Assembly (NCBI RefSeq): GCF_040954835.1
Contig: NC_090718.1
Location: forward strand, 14,027,532-14,091,531
Direction of reading: 5' to 3'
Length of the DNA: 64,000 bases
Origin: Lepisosteus oculatus
Lineage: Eukaryota; Chordata; Actinopteri; Semionotiformes; Lepisosteidae
Shown: positions 1 to 12,500 of the stretch, piece after piece
Numbering within the stretch: position 1 is the first letter of the stretch
Layout of the letters: every line of letters starts with the position of its first letter
Made by a program: the position numbers and the translations under genes
The notes under the pieces: model-generated
The model's database searches: none
The model's input: only the letters and a program-made list of their open reading frames with translations
Told to the model about the DNA's origin: nothing

Positions 1-666
1 CTGATGAACTTGCTTTGTTTCTGGTATTTTAACATGCAGTAGACTGCCATAGAGGTGTGTTTTAAGGTGTAATTTTCGAGATGAGGAAATTTGTCTCAAA
101 CAGAAAATGGCCATTTTCTAGTATTACAGGCCTAGCAGGTCACAGAGGCCCAGACATGTTTTGTGTGGTAGAAGTCTAGGTGGAAGTCTTGACGTGTTGG
201 CGTGTTGAGACATGCCAGCGAGATTAAAAGCCAATCTCAAATTGAAATATGAGAAACTGCAGATCTTATTTTTCTCTCCGTGAAGAAGCAAGCAGTGCTC
301 TGAAAAAAGGAATGTCTGGATGGTGCAGTCTGTTGCAAGCTTTTGCTGCTGTTGGAAATTTGTCATATTTGTCAATTTTACAGCTGAGTGTTTTTTTTTT
401 TTTAAAGAAGCAGCTTCTCATAACCCATGGAAATGAGTAAATGGAAATGTATGAAAACAAGAGATCTTGCCAAAGCCTTAAAAGCGGTCAAGTGACTGAC
501 AGTGATCTCAGCTGAAAAGAATTCATTTATGTTTACAAGGAATTTGACGAAACTGTAACATACGGCGCTCCTGAAATGTGGAACTAAATCCTATCTGATT
601 GTCCAGTGTTTTTGACACTAATTGCATTGACGGCACCCAACATTTTCTTCTAGCACAGAGAAGAAC
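1..666. other. No gene recognised; 5' flank of IgSF-1
   Basis: AT-rich sequence with only short chance reading frames. It ends at the start codon of IgSF-1. I see no clear TATA box or CpG-rich promoter. The transcription start of IgSF-1 must lie here or further left, but I cannot place it. Confidence 0.5.
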
Positions 667-3600
667 ATGATTTGTCTCCTCCTGAGAGTGTTGCTGGTGT
701 GGCTTTGTCTTCTTTCAGTCAGAGGTGAGTAACTGCAGTCAGAGCACAGCTTCTGCTGACAACTGGCAGCGCGAAAATAACTAAGGCACTGGGCTATTAT
801 AAGAGACGCGTATGTTAATTTCTAATTGAGTACTTGGGTGGTCTTTAAAGAATTTGAACCCTGAGGAGCAGATGAAAAGGACATGATATGAGTGCGAAAA
901 TCAGCAAATGAAATTGCATGTGTTGGTTAGTGATTTTATTTCATAGAGCTGTCTCAGTACAGTGTTCTTTCAGACCGAGTGTAAGAGATCCCACTGCCTG
1001 TATTAAAATCCCTTCATCTTGTCACTTCCTACAGTATGTCATATCCATACAGTGTTGTGTTTCTTTTCTCATTTGTGGTTTTGTATCTGTTAAAGTAAAA
1101 CAGGGTATTTCAGAAGGCGTCAACAAGTGGTTCTATGGGGTTTTGAGACTCCTTGGTGAAAAACTCCATCTCACTGTACAGCTCCCTCACCTTCCTGTCT
1201 TCGCAAAAGTTATTTAGCTGGAGGGAAAAAAACAGATCCCTGACACATTAAAATGAGCACCATAAATAATGGATTGGTCAGCCTCAGCACTTTTTTTCCT
1301 GCCTGCATCTTTTTTGTCCCCACACCACGAACAAGAGCGAGTCAAGTCAGATTCTGCCGTGTTTGTGAGTGCTCTGTTTGGTGTCTAGCATTGTCATGCA
1401 ATGCTCTTGTACCTCATTGTAAAATGTCTTGGCTGTGACACAGACAATACAGCAGGAGCACACAGCTAACAGAAGTAAAAAGGGCATTAGTGGGATTTCA
1501 CCCCCTTTTATAAATGTAAAGTTCTAATAGATGAGTTGTATCTTATTAATATGTATTGTATGTAATATGTATGATATGGCCAGCATCTATATCATGCTAT
1601 AGCTCAAAACTGGCAGCCCACTGAAGCTAAGCAGGTGTGAGCCTGGCCACTACCTGGAAGTGTTAGTGGGACCAACAGGGGGTTCTCACACAGCGGTCTG
1701 TGTGGGCCATGATGCCCCAGTATAGTGAGGGGGACCCTATGCTGTTACAATACTACCATCCTTCAGATGAGATGTAAAATCCAACTGACTCTCCAGGAGA
1801 ATCCTGACTCTCCATGGTCATTACAAATCCCAGGGAGTTTCTTAAACAAAAGTAGGAGTGCTACCCAGGTGTCTTGGCTAAATTGTCCCCTGGCTTGGAT
1901 TCCTAATCTATGAACTGGCTTCATCACTCTGTTCTCCCCCCCACTGAGAGCTGGTATGTGTGAGAGTACTGGTGCATCATCCAGGTGGGGCTGCACACTG
2001 GTGGGGGTGGAGGGGATCCCCATTACCTGTAAAGAGCTTTCAGTGGAGGGTCCAGAATAGTGCTATATAAGGGTGAGGATTATATTAAATGCCCATGACA
2101 TGTTTGAAACTCACAGAAATTAAAATGGAGCAGAATCCAAGAACTGTGCAAAAGTGTGATACGGCTTTCTATTTTGCTTCCAGGGAAGGGCAATGGCCGT
2201 GTTCAGTCAGCTGTGGGGTGGAGGGAAGAGCTGCCCTGCGATTACTCCTTTGAAGACCAAGGTGCCATCGCCGAGCTGTCTCTGCAGTGGAGGAGTCCTG
2301 CCTACAGCACGCTGTGCCGCTACATCAAGCACAAGTCGTTTAGAAACTGCACAACAGGGTACTCGCTTGACTATAAGCCTGGCCGGATCAGACTAATCAT
2401 TGAAAATGTCAGAAAGGAGGATTTTGGAAACCACACCTGCTCAGTGAGCAAACAGCATGAATACTCTGACTTCATCATTCAACTTTCCCGCAGTGCAAGT
2501 GAGTGCCGACTGTGCCTTTGTAAACCTATTGCTGTACTGTGATCTGGCATCTGGGCAATTTCCATCACAGGATCAACCTTTCAGTGTGGTTCCTTAATAC
2601 TGTACATGATTGAGTTATAAAAATTCACAATACCTCGTGTCTACAAAAGTACACCAAATGATGACTCAAAAGTTACTATTCTTTTCGCACGCTTTTCAGA
2701 AAATATAGCCTGGGGCAAGAATTTGCTTTGGTTCAGTTACAGTAGGCAAGCTGACTTCCCTAAAATTCACTGTACTTTGAATGTACTTTCTGAGCACAGC
2801 ATTGTATAGTATGAACTTGTGCATTTTCTTTTCTTTGATGTGTAGGAATTCTTATGCCCAGTGAAGATAATAAAAATGGGGTAAATCCAGGTAGGATTTT
2901 TCTTTCTTCTTTTATGGTGAGCGGACGTGGGTTTACTGTAAATATGATGTCCGTATGGATGCATTTTCTTCAGATACTATGGGAGGCAAAGTACTCTTTG
3001 TCCAGTATCTGTACTATTACAATTACTTTCTTGCTTTAGTCACTCTTGCTGTTGCTGTGGACCAGGGATCCCAATCTATTTATTCTTATAGGGCAATTGG
3101 GGTGACCTGTTTAAAGATTAGTAACATTTGTTTAAGCCATTGAAGAAATCAATCAAGCAAGGTTTCAATGGAAGAGAACACTAGTCCTTGCAGGTTGAAA
3201 GATATTCTTGTTTTTGTTCCAAATTAGATCAGCTTTAATTGAACACATCCCCTGTTTAATCCATGTTAGTGAAATTGTTGCAGGTGACCTCTTAATCCTG
3301 CTGGACTGGGGCTCCCCAGGCCTGGGCTGGCCGTGCTGCAGCCCCGTATCTCTCCGTCGTGGTCCTGGTAGGCCCATATGAAACCCTCCACTGCAGGAGT
3401 GTTGTTGAGAGATTTGTCAAAGAGATTTGACAAACAGGACACTGCCAGTTCTTAATGGATGGCTAATTACTGGTGTGTTTTGCCTAGTAGAGACTCCTAC
3501 TATCCAATGTCTTTAAGAGGCAGAAAAAAGGTTTTGCTCATCTACAGATCAATTAGACTGGCAAAATCCTAGCCAGGACAAAAATGAGTAGACAAAGGAG

Positions 3601-3792
3601 TTCACCAAGGCCACCGTGAAAAGCACTGGCTTTGCTCAGTCAACTTACAAAGGTTATTTGTGTTGAAGCTCTCATTAGATGTGCGTCTCAGAACTCTTGC
3701 CTCATGGTGTTTCTTTTCCATCCCCAGCACACACAGTCATCACTCTGATCCTCTTCAGCTGCCTGCTGAGTGCTCTGACAGCGCACCTCTGA
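667..3792 (+). CDS. IgSF-1: single V-like Ig domain protein, probably GPI-anchored
   Basis: Four coding exons, all joined in phase 1: 667-724, 2184-2498, 2846-2890 and 3728-3792 (160 aa). Exon 1 encodes a signal peptide (MICLLLRVLLVWLCLLSVRG). Exon 2 is one Ig domain with first Cys in LPCDYSF, core Trp in LQWRS and second Cys in FGNHTCSVS; it has an extra Cys pair (LCRY, FRNCTT) and N-glycosylation sites NCT and NHT. Exon 3 is a 15-residue polar hinge (ILMPSEDNKNGVNP). Exon 4 is hydrophobic (VITLILFSCLLSALTAHL) and ends at once, with no cytoplasmic basic residues, so a GPI-attachment signal is more likely than a true transmembrane helix. Every donor and acceptor fits consensus. The ligand and family name are unknown; context suggests a cell-surface immune receptor or decoy. 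A soluble form lacking exon 4 is an alternative. Confidence 0.82.
1573..2078 (+). mobile_element. SINE3 (5S rRNA-derived) copy A, diverged
   Basis: The head resembles 5S rRNA (GAAGCTAAGCAGG, then a degraded TACCTGGA box) and the body matches the six other copies here (GCCCCAGTATAGTG, GGGGATCCCCATTACCTG). The tail ends in a GCTATATAAG-like motif. It lies in intron 1 of IgSF-1 and has clear substitutions and deletions, so it is an older copy. Confidence 0.8.
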
Positions 3793-3867
3793 AGAAGCAG
3801 AAGGGCCTTCTGGACGTGAGAAACTGAATGCGACGCAACTTCAAATCTCGCTGTTTTGCTCCTGAAA

Positions 3868-3873
3868 AATAAA
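3868..3873 (+). terminator. Poly(A) signal of IgSF-1
   Basis: AATAAA 75 nt after the IgSF-1 stop codon, followed by a GT-rich stretch around 3925-3945. Confidence 0.6.
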
Positions 3874-3989
3874 TTCAAAATGCCTCTGCAATCTCCACTG
3901 TGCTACGCACCTGGGCAACACGGAAAGGTTGTGTTTTTGTTCTTTTTTAAGAATAAAAAGTGAGTTGTGGATTTTCATAGGGGTAGTGG

Positions 3990-4160
3990 TGATCTGCCAC
4001 CACTTGTCATTAATGGCCAGTCTGTGGAGAGAGTGGACACCTTCAAGTGTCTTGGCCTGACCATCTGCCCCTCACTGAAGTGGGAAGTTACTATCAGCAG
4101 AAAGATATCATTGTCATGAAGAAAGGCCTTCAAAGGCTGGACTCCCTATAACCACAGTTA
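3990..4160 (+). mobile_element. LINE reverse-transcriptase fossil (Rex1/L2-like)
   Basis: One frame reads PPLVINGQ, then ERVDTFKCLGL, then SLKWEV. This is the conserved 'FKYLG...W' block downstream of the catalytic region in fish non-LTR reverse transcriptases. After a frameshift, KKGLQRL follows, matching the usual KKAQQRL. A stop follows soon after. It is a dead fragment with no catalytic motif. Confidence 0.7.
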
Positions 4161-5239
4161 ATCAGGAACCAATGACTCAGTTCTGTAGAATACTGTATGT
4201 GTTTTGTTCATTTTGTTGTTTTTATCTGTGCTGCACTGATGGCACATTCCAAATACTGTAACTTTGGAATTAGAGAAATTAATCAAAATAAAAGGCTCTA
4301 TAAATTGTCAATTTGTGTGTACAACATACCCACACTGCAACATGTTGGGTGCCTATATGGAGCAAATCTCCCTTTAATTTAATTCGTTTTTCTTTTGCAG
4401 TATTTTAAACTAACGATCATGTCTAAAAGACCAAACAGAGCCTGTCCATGACATTTCGTTAGAGGACTGTGGTGTTTGTTTTAATCGAGCTTTTAATTCT
4501 GTTACTTTATGGTCTTACAATGTAAATTCATTTTCTGGCTGTTGTTTTACCATGAAATGATGTGTCATGAGAAGTAAAATAAAATGGAGAAGAAATAAAA
4601 AATAAAATAGGTTATTGTGAATGCAGCAGCTAAGGACAAGATAATCCAACTATCCTGAATGACAAAACATTAGCATGTTAAGAAATAAGAATAATATAAC
4701 AGGTGTTGCTGCAGAGGAGCTGGGGAGCAGGCGGGTTGCCATTAGGTGGTTGGTATTGGATGACAATTTAAGAAAACAAGTGATTGAGGAGACAGAAACT
4801 AAACACTGCACTTCCTCAACTTCAGAGGCAGAAAGGACAGAAAGATGTCATCTCAAGCATACAGGGTTACATGTACGAATTGCATGAGGTTGCACTGGAG
4901 GCTGACTGCCAAGAAAATGTTGGGGGAAAAAAAGCATTTGGGCACTAACGATGTGATATTTATAAATACATCTTTTGTCCTGTCGCTCTCATTTCTGTTC
5001 AAGAAGAGCAGGCACTTGGGGGAGACTTTAGCTCATACTTAAGCTCCCAGGAAATGCAGGGCCATCATATTGGAGCTCCACTGTCTAATCCCAGGGATAC
5101 AGTTACAGCGATGATGTCTGCTGCAGAATAGGACTGAGCACTTATCTCTTCTGGCTATGCGATAATACACTTAAATGGCATAGAACACATTTTCTAAACT
5201 TTTTCTTGGGTATTGTCATTATGTACTATTATCATTACC

Positions 5240-5305
5240 AATAATTCTAATTTTGTGTACAATAAAAGCTTTTTGTTGCACTTATGCATACGACAAACTG
5301 AACTC
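5240..5305 (+). mobile_element. Possible LINE 3' tail
   Basis: GTACAATAAAAGC, then a GCACTTATGCATACGACAAACTGAACT-like end that resembles the 3' end at 40190-40252. It is short and could be coincidence. Confidence 0.35.
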
Positions 5306-7149
5306 TGAGTAAAATTGCCCTGCACACTCTGTATTGAGTACAGTTGTGGTCAGGAACATGTTAACATTTGTTCAAATGACAGAACCAAATTTAAGAGCTA
5401 GACAAGGCATTGCTAGACTACTGTATGTCTTTGCTAAAATTAAATATCAAATTTTACAAGTCGCATGACTGAATCGTTATTCCAAAGCAATCACAATTCT
5501 TAATTTAGGTTTTACATACAAGTGAAACAGATCATAGCAGTTTGGTTTTCTTGTTTCCTGGAAGAAAATAGAAACACATTGTGAAGATAAAATCTGCCTT
5601 GGTTCTCAGATGAAGTAACCGTTTTTCCTGTAAGAGGAAGGCTATCAGATTTTAGTTAAATTGCACTCAGAATCTCATTCCCAAGCACATTGATGTTCTG
5701 AACTAGTGGCTACATTTGTTTCTTCAGGTTTGATGAACAGGGTTTATCGAGTATGTCACAAAGACAGAGCTGGAGGTGAGGAACTGAGAGGTTTTCATTT
5801 AAGGGTCCTAGTTTAAAAGAGACGCTTGAGGATCATGAGGTTGCGTCGGGGTGTTGTGTGTGTGAAAAAATCAGGCCAAACACTGTTGCTAAACTAGGCT
5901 AAACTTTACATGTGCAGGCAGCATCAGATGTTTCCTCCTGACATACACCACACTGTGCCTTCCTTTTGTTCCTGTTTAATGGCTGAGATGCAAGTCTGTC
6001 GCATCTCTGTGTTTCAGCTCTCTGGTGTTTGTGGACCCAGCAGGCTGCTTCTGCAAGCAAAGGGAAAAGAGCAGTGTGCTCAATCGTAGCTTCCAGGCCA
6101 ACCTGAGCCTCATCCCTCTACACTGCATCTGTGATTTGAAAATCCATCTACAAACGTCCAACTGAGATCTACAACTCCAGTGCTAATTGATGGCTTAAAT
6201 GAATCTGCTTGCTTATTTACACTTTGGTTTGTTTGTTTCTGACCTTCAGAAATATTCACTTCAGGCTTACTGATACCAGCAAATTCAGCTTGTCAGAACT
6301 GCCAACTGGTACAGGCTCGATGCTAATTACAAATCCCATTCAATTTAAAAGACCTTTTTAAAAGCTGGAAATGAATTTAAAAGTACAGTATGTTTAAGGG
6401 AGCAAACTGATATCAATTAGCAGAGTTCGGGCAATGTCAGACAAGTGTCAGGCAGAACAGATTTAGTCATACCACTGAAAATATATCTGATACAAATTTG
6501 GAACGTTTGGGTTCAAACTGCAGATTGTTCTGGTGATTGGCCGCAAACTGAAATAACTGGAGGGAATTATTTTAAGAAACGATCTCCATCTTAAATGTCA
6601 AGATAGCACAGAGATCTGACATACAGCATGTAAGACGCAGATTGGCTATTTCTTATGATAAAGTAGAACTAGCCAAGTATAAGAGGTGTCATCAGCACAT
6701 AACTGAAAAGTTTCCTATTGCTTGAGAAATACTGATATACAGTACAGTAGGTGGAAAATAGAGTGGGCCCCAGGACAGGACCTTGTGGAACACTTCAATG
6801 ACTGTAATTGATTTGTTTGACTTTGAAAAGAGGAGGAACAAGATCAAACTTCAAAAACGTCTGCTGAGATTGTAACTGTGTAACTGTTTAAAAACTGATT
6901 GAACAAGTGAGTCAGTAGAACAGATTGTACAGTATATGATGATTGTATTGTATATTACAATTTCACTGTATATTACTGTGAAATTCTTCTACTTTGACAT
7001 AATAAGACCTGCTGTAAGTCACCCTCAATAAGATTATCTGCTAAGAAAGTAATATCACAAGGAGACAAAGTAGGAGGATTGTAAGGATGGGACAAGTGAA
7101 ATGTGAAATGCAGCATGAAAAAAGAGACGTTTGCAGATACCAGCACAAG

Positions 7150-7161
7150 CCACTTCCTCTG
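7150..7161 (+). promoter_or_regulatory. Ets/PU.1-like site upstream of IgSF-2
   Basis: CCACTTCCTCTG; the reverse strand reads GAGGAAGTGG, the core of a PU.1/Ets site. It lies 122 nt before the IgSF-2 start codon. A nearly identical AGCCACTTCCTC lies 147 nt before the IgSF-4 start. PU.1 drives many myeloid and B-cell receptor genes, but the core occurs elsewhere in the window too. Confidence 0.35.
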
Positions 7162-7271
7162 CATGACACATATTTCAAAGCCAAGCAAACGTTTCTTTGT
7201 ATCACACAGATTGTAAACAGTGAAAAGTGTTATCACACAAGACCTCAAACAAAACCTCCAGCGAAACTGCA

Positions 7272-9459
7272 ATGTGCAGAAGCTGTTCAGCGATGTTTCT
7301 GTTACTTCATTTGGTTTTATTGACTGGGTTTCAGATGAAAGGTAAGAGAAGCTTTTAATTGTCCTACTTTTTAGGCTGTGTCCTGAAATCCAAAATATTT
7401 GAGCAAAATTCAGGTACTAAGTGGTCAAATGCTAGTGTCATCACCTTCCAAATGGCGCAGCAGGCATTGAAGGATATTTATCGTTTATTTATTTATTTAT
7501 TTCTGTTTCAGAAAGTGCACCTGTAGGATAAAAACCCCAACTAAGATCCTAAACATAAATGAGCTAAAGCCGAACAATGGTCTTCAATTGAAGAACAAAT
7601 CTGATATTTGAGAAAAACAGTGCTTGTACAGTTTATCTTTTAGTTGGCAGATCATATTCACATTGCTTATCTGATGATACCAATATAAAAGAGCCTTATG
7701 AAAAATGTCTCCTTTATATCTTAAAATAGTGCAAAGCATTAGCAGGTCTTTGTTTAGAATACTATGGTTAGTTTTGCTCATCAAGATATAAAAAGGGATT
7801 TTTGTATCATTGCTCTGAAATCAGGTCAGAGAAGACAGTCTAACCTAGTTGTAGAAATTGTTACCCTGGCGTCTTTCACTGAGTTGCTGGGACGAGCTCC
7901 TCGGATCAAGCAGCTACTAAAACCAACTAAATGATCTAAGTGGCCTTTCTCTCGCTCGCAAAGTTTCTTATGTCCTGATGTGCTTATATTCCTGTACTTT
8001 GAAATACAAAACAAAAACTGATGACATGTTAGTCAGAAATATGCAGAAAGTTATTTAGTTACTCTTTCTCTTTTATGTCAGCAATACATTTCAGGTCTAA
8101 AACACAGGGAGGAACAAATCAGAACAAGAGAGCAGTTCGTCTGTGGCAAAACGTATACCTACTGTGCTACCTACTGTGCTGAAGCTAAGCAGGTGTGAGC
8201 CTGGTCAGTACCTGGATGAGAGACCTCCTGGGAAAAAAAGGTTGCTGCTGGAAGAGGTGTTAGTGGGGCCAGCAGAAGGCGCTTACCCTGTGGTCCATGT
8301 GGGTCCTAATGCCCCAGTATATGGATGGGGACACTATACTGTGAACAGGCGCCGTCCTTCGGATGAGGCATAAAACCGAGGTCCTGACTCTCTGTGGTCA
8401 TTAAAAATCCCAGGGTGTTTCTCGAAAAGAGTAGGGGTGTAACCCCGGTGTCCTGGCCAAATTTCCCATTGGCCCTTACCAATCATGGCCTCCTAATAAT
8501 CCCCATCTATGAATTGGCTTCATCACTCTGCTCTCCTCCCCACTGATAGCTGATGTGTGGTGAGCGTTCTGGCGCACTATGGCTGCCGTTGCATCGTCCA
8601 GGTGGGGCTGCACACTGGTGGTGGTGGAGGGGATCCCCATTACCTGTAAAGTGCTTTGAGTGTCCAGAAAGTGTCAGTAATTATTATTATTATTACCACT
8701 GGAGATGTGAGTTGCTCAGTCCGTGTTTCTGTTCTGAATTCGATTGGCAGGTTGCAGCTCCAGGCACCAGAAGACAGGCGGACACTGGGAAGTGGTCCAC
8801 GCCACTGTCGGCGACCCCTTCTCCTTGGACTGTTCGTACAACTGCTCCGCGGGCTGGATCCGCGGCTACTGGTGCAAAAGCGACAGAGAGAGCGCTGAAA
8901 AGGGAAGGGAGTGTTTTCTGGAAAACAAGCATCTGATCACGAATCAGAGTGGGGGGATGTGCATGATGACCCTGCCCTTCCCAAGCTTGGCTGTAAAACA
9001 AGACGGACACAGATACATGTGCTACTCAGAGGACTTTAACAGCCAGCACAACACAGCCAAGGCAGAACGTCAGGTGGTCCTTGGGATTCAAGGTAGGTCA
9101 TCCACCTGGAGCAAACATAGGTTGACAAGACAGGAGAGGAACTCATAGACTTCAGTGAATTTGTGAGGTCTCCGCCACGTGCTCGCCACAGAGATCTGCC
9201 CTATTTCCACACACAGGCAGTGTCTGATTTTTCAGTTCACGCTCTGAGGTCAGAATTTCACTGCCGGACCATTTGCAAAGGAGTGAGTGGCAGCGCGGCA
9301 GCAGCTCAGGCACAGACCAGCGCTTTTCGCTGTGAGGTAGCTTTGTACAGCAATGACAGAAGGGTTTCCACTGCACAAGACACAAGGGGTTGGAAGATAA
9401 AATCTCTGAATGATTCCCGCACGCTCCTTGATGCCATTTCCTTTGATCCCATGTGACGC

Positions 9460-9519
<60 letters not shown>

Positions 9520-12500
9520 TGCTTACACTTATATAGCGCTTTTCTGGACACTCCACTCAAAGCGCTTTACAGGTAATGGGGATCCCCTCCACCACCACCA
9601 ATGTGCAATGCACTTGCCTGGTCAATGTTTTTTTTTCACTCTTTCCATCAATGTCTCGGGTGTTCAAATTAGAGTTTGACAGGAACTGTCTGAGTGGGGT
9701 GGGGCACCTGTCCCTAGACAGGCTTTACCGCCAAGGTCGTGCACTTATCAGACTGCAACTGACAATAGCGACTGTCTTCTCTCTCAGCTCGGCCCCGTGC
9801 CCAGGTGGTTGGCCCCCAGGGGGAGCTGGTCGCTGGCAGCATGGCATATTTCAGCTGCGTGTCCAAAGGCTTTTATCCTGGGAATGTCACTGTGAAGTGG
9901 TTCCACAACGGATCACCGGTTGTTGGCACAGATCCTCAGAGGAGCGTCTGGACAAGCAATGATGGCACGTTTGTCTCCATCAGCAACATGACCATCAGAC
10001 TCCTGGCCTCACATCACCGATCCGTCGTTGCCTGTCATGTCTTTCATATGTCAGCAAGTCAGCCTGTGGTAGACAATATCACTCTAAATGTGAACTGTGA
10101 GTATGGTGCTTCCCCATCTCAGCCCTCAGCTGCCTTTGAAACGTCACAGCAAACCTTGTTTTAACTCTAATGCTTTTGTTCCAGATGGTCCTCTAGCAAT
10201 AAAGGTGTTTCACCTTCGTGCTGACTCTGCAGGCAGCACCGAGCTTCTTGTCCTTTCTAGTGTCATAAGGACCAACGCAAACTCTCACCTGGAGCTCCTT
10301 TGCAAGGCTGACAGCAACCCCGCATCTGAGGTAGATTGGGCCAGGGAAGGTAGCGATCTGTCCTGGCATCAGATTCCCTCTCTGGATGGCCAACTGAGTT
10401 TGAACAACTTAAAGGAGCGAAACGCAGGAGTCTACTGGTGCTCTGTATCTAACTCCTATGGAAAAACCAACATCTCTGTGCGGGTTGTGGTTGAGAGACC
10501 AGGTCAGTGCAGTACTGTATCTCAGAGTGGATTGATGACTTGCTTGTGTTGCCTGGCCTTAATAATCCTGTAATAACTCTTATACACTCCACTCAAAGCG
10601 CTTTACAGGTAATAGGGATCCCCTCCACCACCACCAGTGTGCAGCCCCACCACGATGATGCTCCAGTACTCTCACCACACATCAGCTCTCAGTGGGGAGG
10701 AGAGCAGAGAGATGAAGCCAGTTCAGAGATGGGGATTATTAGGAGGCCATAATTGGTAAAGGCCAGGGGGAAATTTGGCCAGGACAACGGGGTAGTCCTA
10801 CTCTTTTCGAGAAACACCCTGGGATTTTTAATGACAGTGCCATTGATGGGGAGAGAGGGTGCAATCCAGCATTGCCCAGACAGCACACTTCCCAGCTGTC
10901 ATACTACAGCTCACCTGTGAGTGCTGTGATCTCATTGGCTCCGGAGAGGAGTTGACGTCTGCAAGATGGAGAAGCTGGTCTTGTAATAAGGGCCTAGCCC
11001 AACTGGAGAGCTGTGAAGAAGAGTGCTATCGAACTCATGGCCCAAGGTGTTTCTCGAAAAGAGTAGGGGTGTAACACTGGCCTCCTGGTCAAATTTCCCA
11101 TTGGCCCTTACCAATCATGGCTTTCTAATAATCCCCCTCTATGAATTGGCTTCATCACTCTGCTCTCCTCCCCACTGAGAGCTGATGTGAGGTGAGCGTT
11201 CTGGCGCACTATGGCTGCCGTCGCATCATCCAGGTGGGGCTGCACACTGGTGGTGGTGGAGGGGATCCCCATTACCTGTAAAGCGCTTTGAGTGGAGTGT
11301 CCAGAAAAGCGCTATATAAGTGTAAGCAATTATTATTATTATTATTATTATTATTATGGCTGACCTTGTTCATAGGTGAATACAACTGGCTGAAAGGCTT
11401 GGCGGCTGGAGCAGTAACCGTGGCAACTGTGCTGCTGGTGGTGGCTGTTTACTTCTGTCTGAACACTAGGAGAAAGTGGAAAGGTGAGCTACTGCAGTCA
11501 TCACAGCACTTACTGCGGCCCGGTGGGGACGGACAGCCTGTTCACATCAATCTGGTGAATCCGGAGGGCTGCAGAGACATTAATAAGTTCTCAAATACAC
11601 AAGTTCTCAGGAGAAAAAATCTATCTTAAATTAATTACCCAAAACACGTGCTTTGTTAAATTATCCCTCTTCCTTCTTCTAATATTTGTTCACTCTTAAT
11701 GATTAACATCAGTATTAGCCGAGTGGCCAGCTTTAGTGTCTTTTTAATTCAATTCAATTCAAGGTGCTTTATTAGCATGACCGATGGGTACAATCAGTGT
11801 TGCCAAAGCAAATAAAAATAATAAAATTAACATAGAACAAAACAAAAAATAGAAGTAAAATAAAATCTACAGACATGTTACAGACATTTACAACAAAGAC
11901 ATATTATATAATATCGACATATACTGTAGGCGGCTGGAGCATTATTGGGAGACGGACTCACTGTTCCTCAGGCTGTGACAGGAGATCACATACTGGGCTG
12001 CCAGATCAACTGAGTTCCCTCCTCCCTCTCCCAGTAGGATTGGGACCTGTTGTGGTTTTGGCAGGTGTGGGAACTCTGGGATTAGTTTTATCTCAGAGGG
12101 TCATAAAGTGTTTCACATCTCATCCACTGCTGATGTGACGTGCAGCCCCCACCTGGGTGACAGGAGACAGCCATACAGGAGACCAGTAGCCCCACCACAC
12201 AGCAGAGAAGTGAGAGACTGTTTCACCTGTCCAAATAAGGGGAGAATTTAAAGGGGCCAGATTATACAAACCCAGCCGTTAACACTCCTGCTCTTATGAA
12301 AGGTGCCTCCGTCACTTTAATGACAAGTAATCAGGAATCTGCTTTAATGTTTCAACAGAAGGAGAGCATTTCTTAAACACCACAGCATCCCTGCTCAGCA
12401 TACTGAGCTATTAGTGTAGAAAGTCCAGGGGGAATCACCCCCACAACACCATTTAGGGCAACTGAAAGAGGGTTCTGTCAACATAGAAGGGGCAAATGAT

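Larger units (their letters stand above)
3793..7271. other. Intergenic, no gene recognised
   Basis: Between IgSF-1 and IgSF-2. It holds a LINE reverse-transcriptase fossil (about 3990-4160), a LINE-like 3' tail (about 5240-5305) and otherwise AT-rich unique-looking sequence. Frames of 61-99 residues inside have no recognisable domain. Confidence 0.5.

Noticed and set aside
8160-8936. Reading frames of 76-127 codons in SINE3 copy B and the start of the D1 exon
   Set aside because: They run through SINE sequence or in the wrong frame of the Ig exon; the frame with Cys-Trp-Cys and correct splice phases is the one used in IgSF-2.
8751-9092. Calling IgSF-2 a Siglec
   Set aside because: The tail and D3 are Siglec-like, but D1 lacks an evident sialic-acid-binding Arg context and D2 looks SIRP-like, so no family name was given.
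9152-9679. Frames with long poly-Tyr, poly-Leu or poly-Ile
   Set aside because: Products of the (AAT)n tail of SINE3 copy C; no gene-like sequence outside the repeat.
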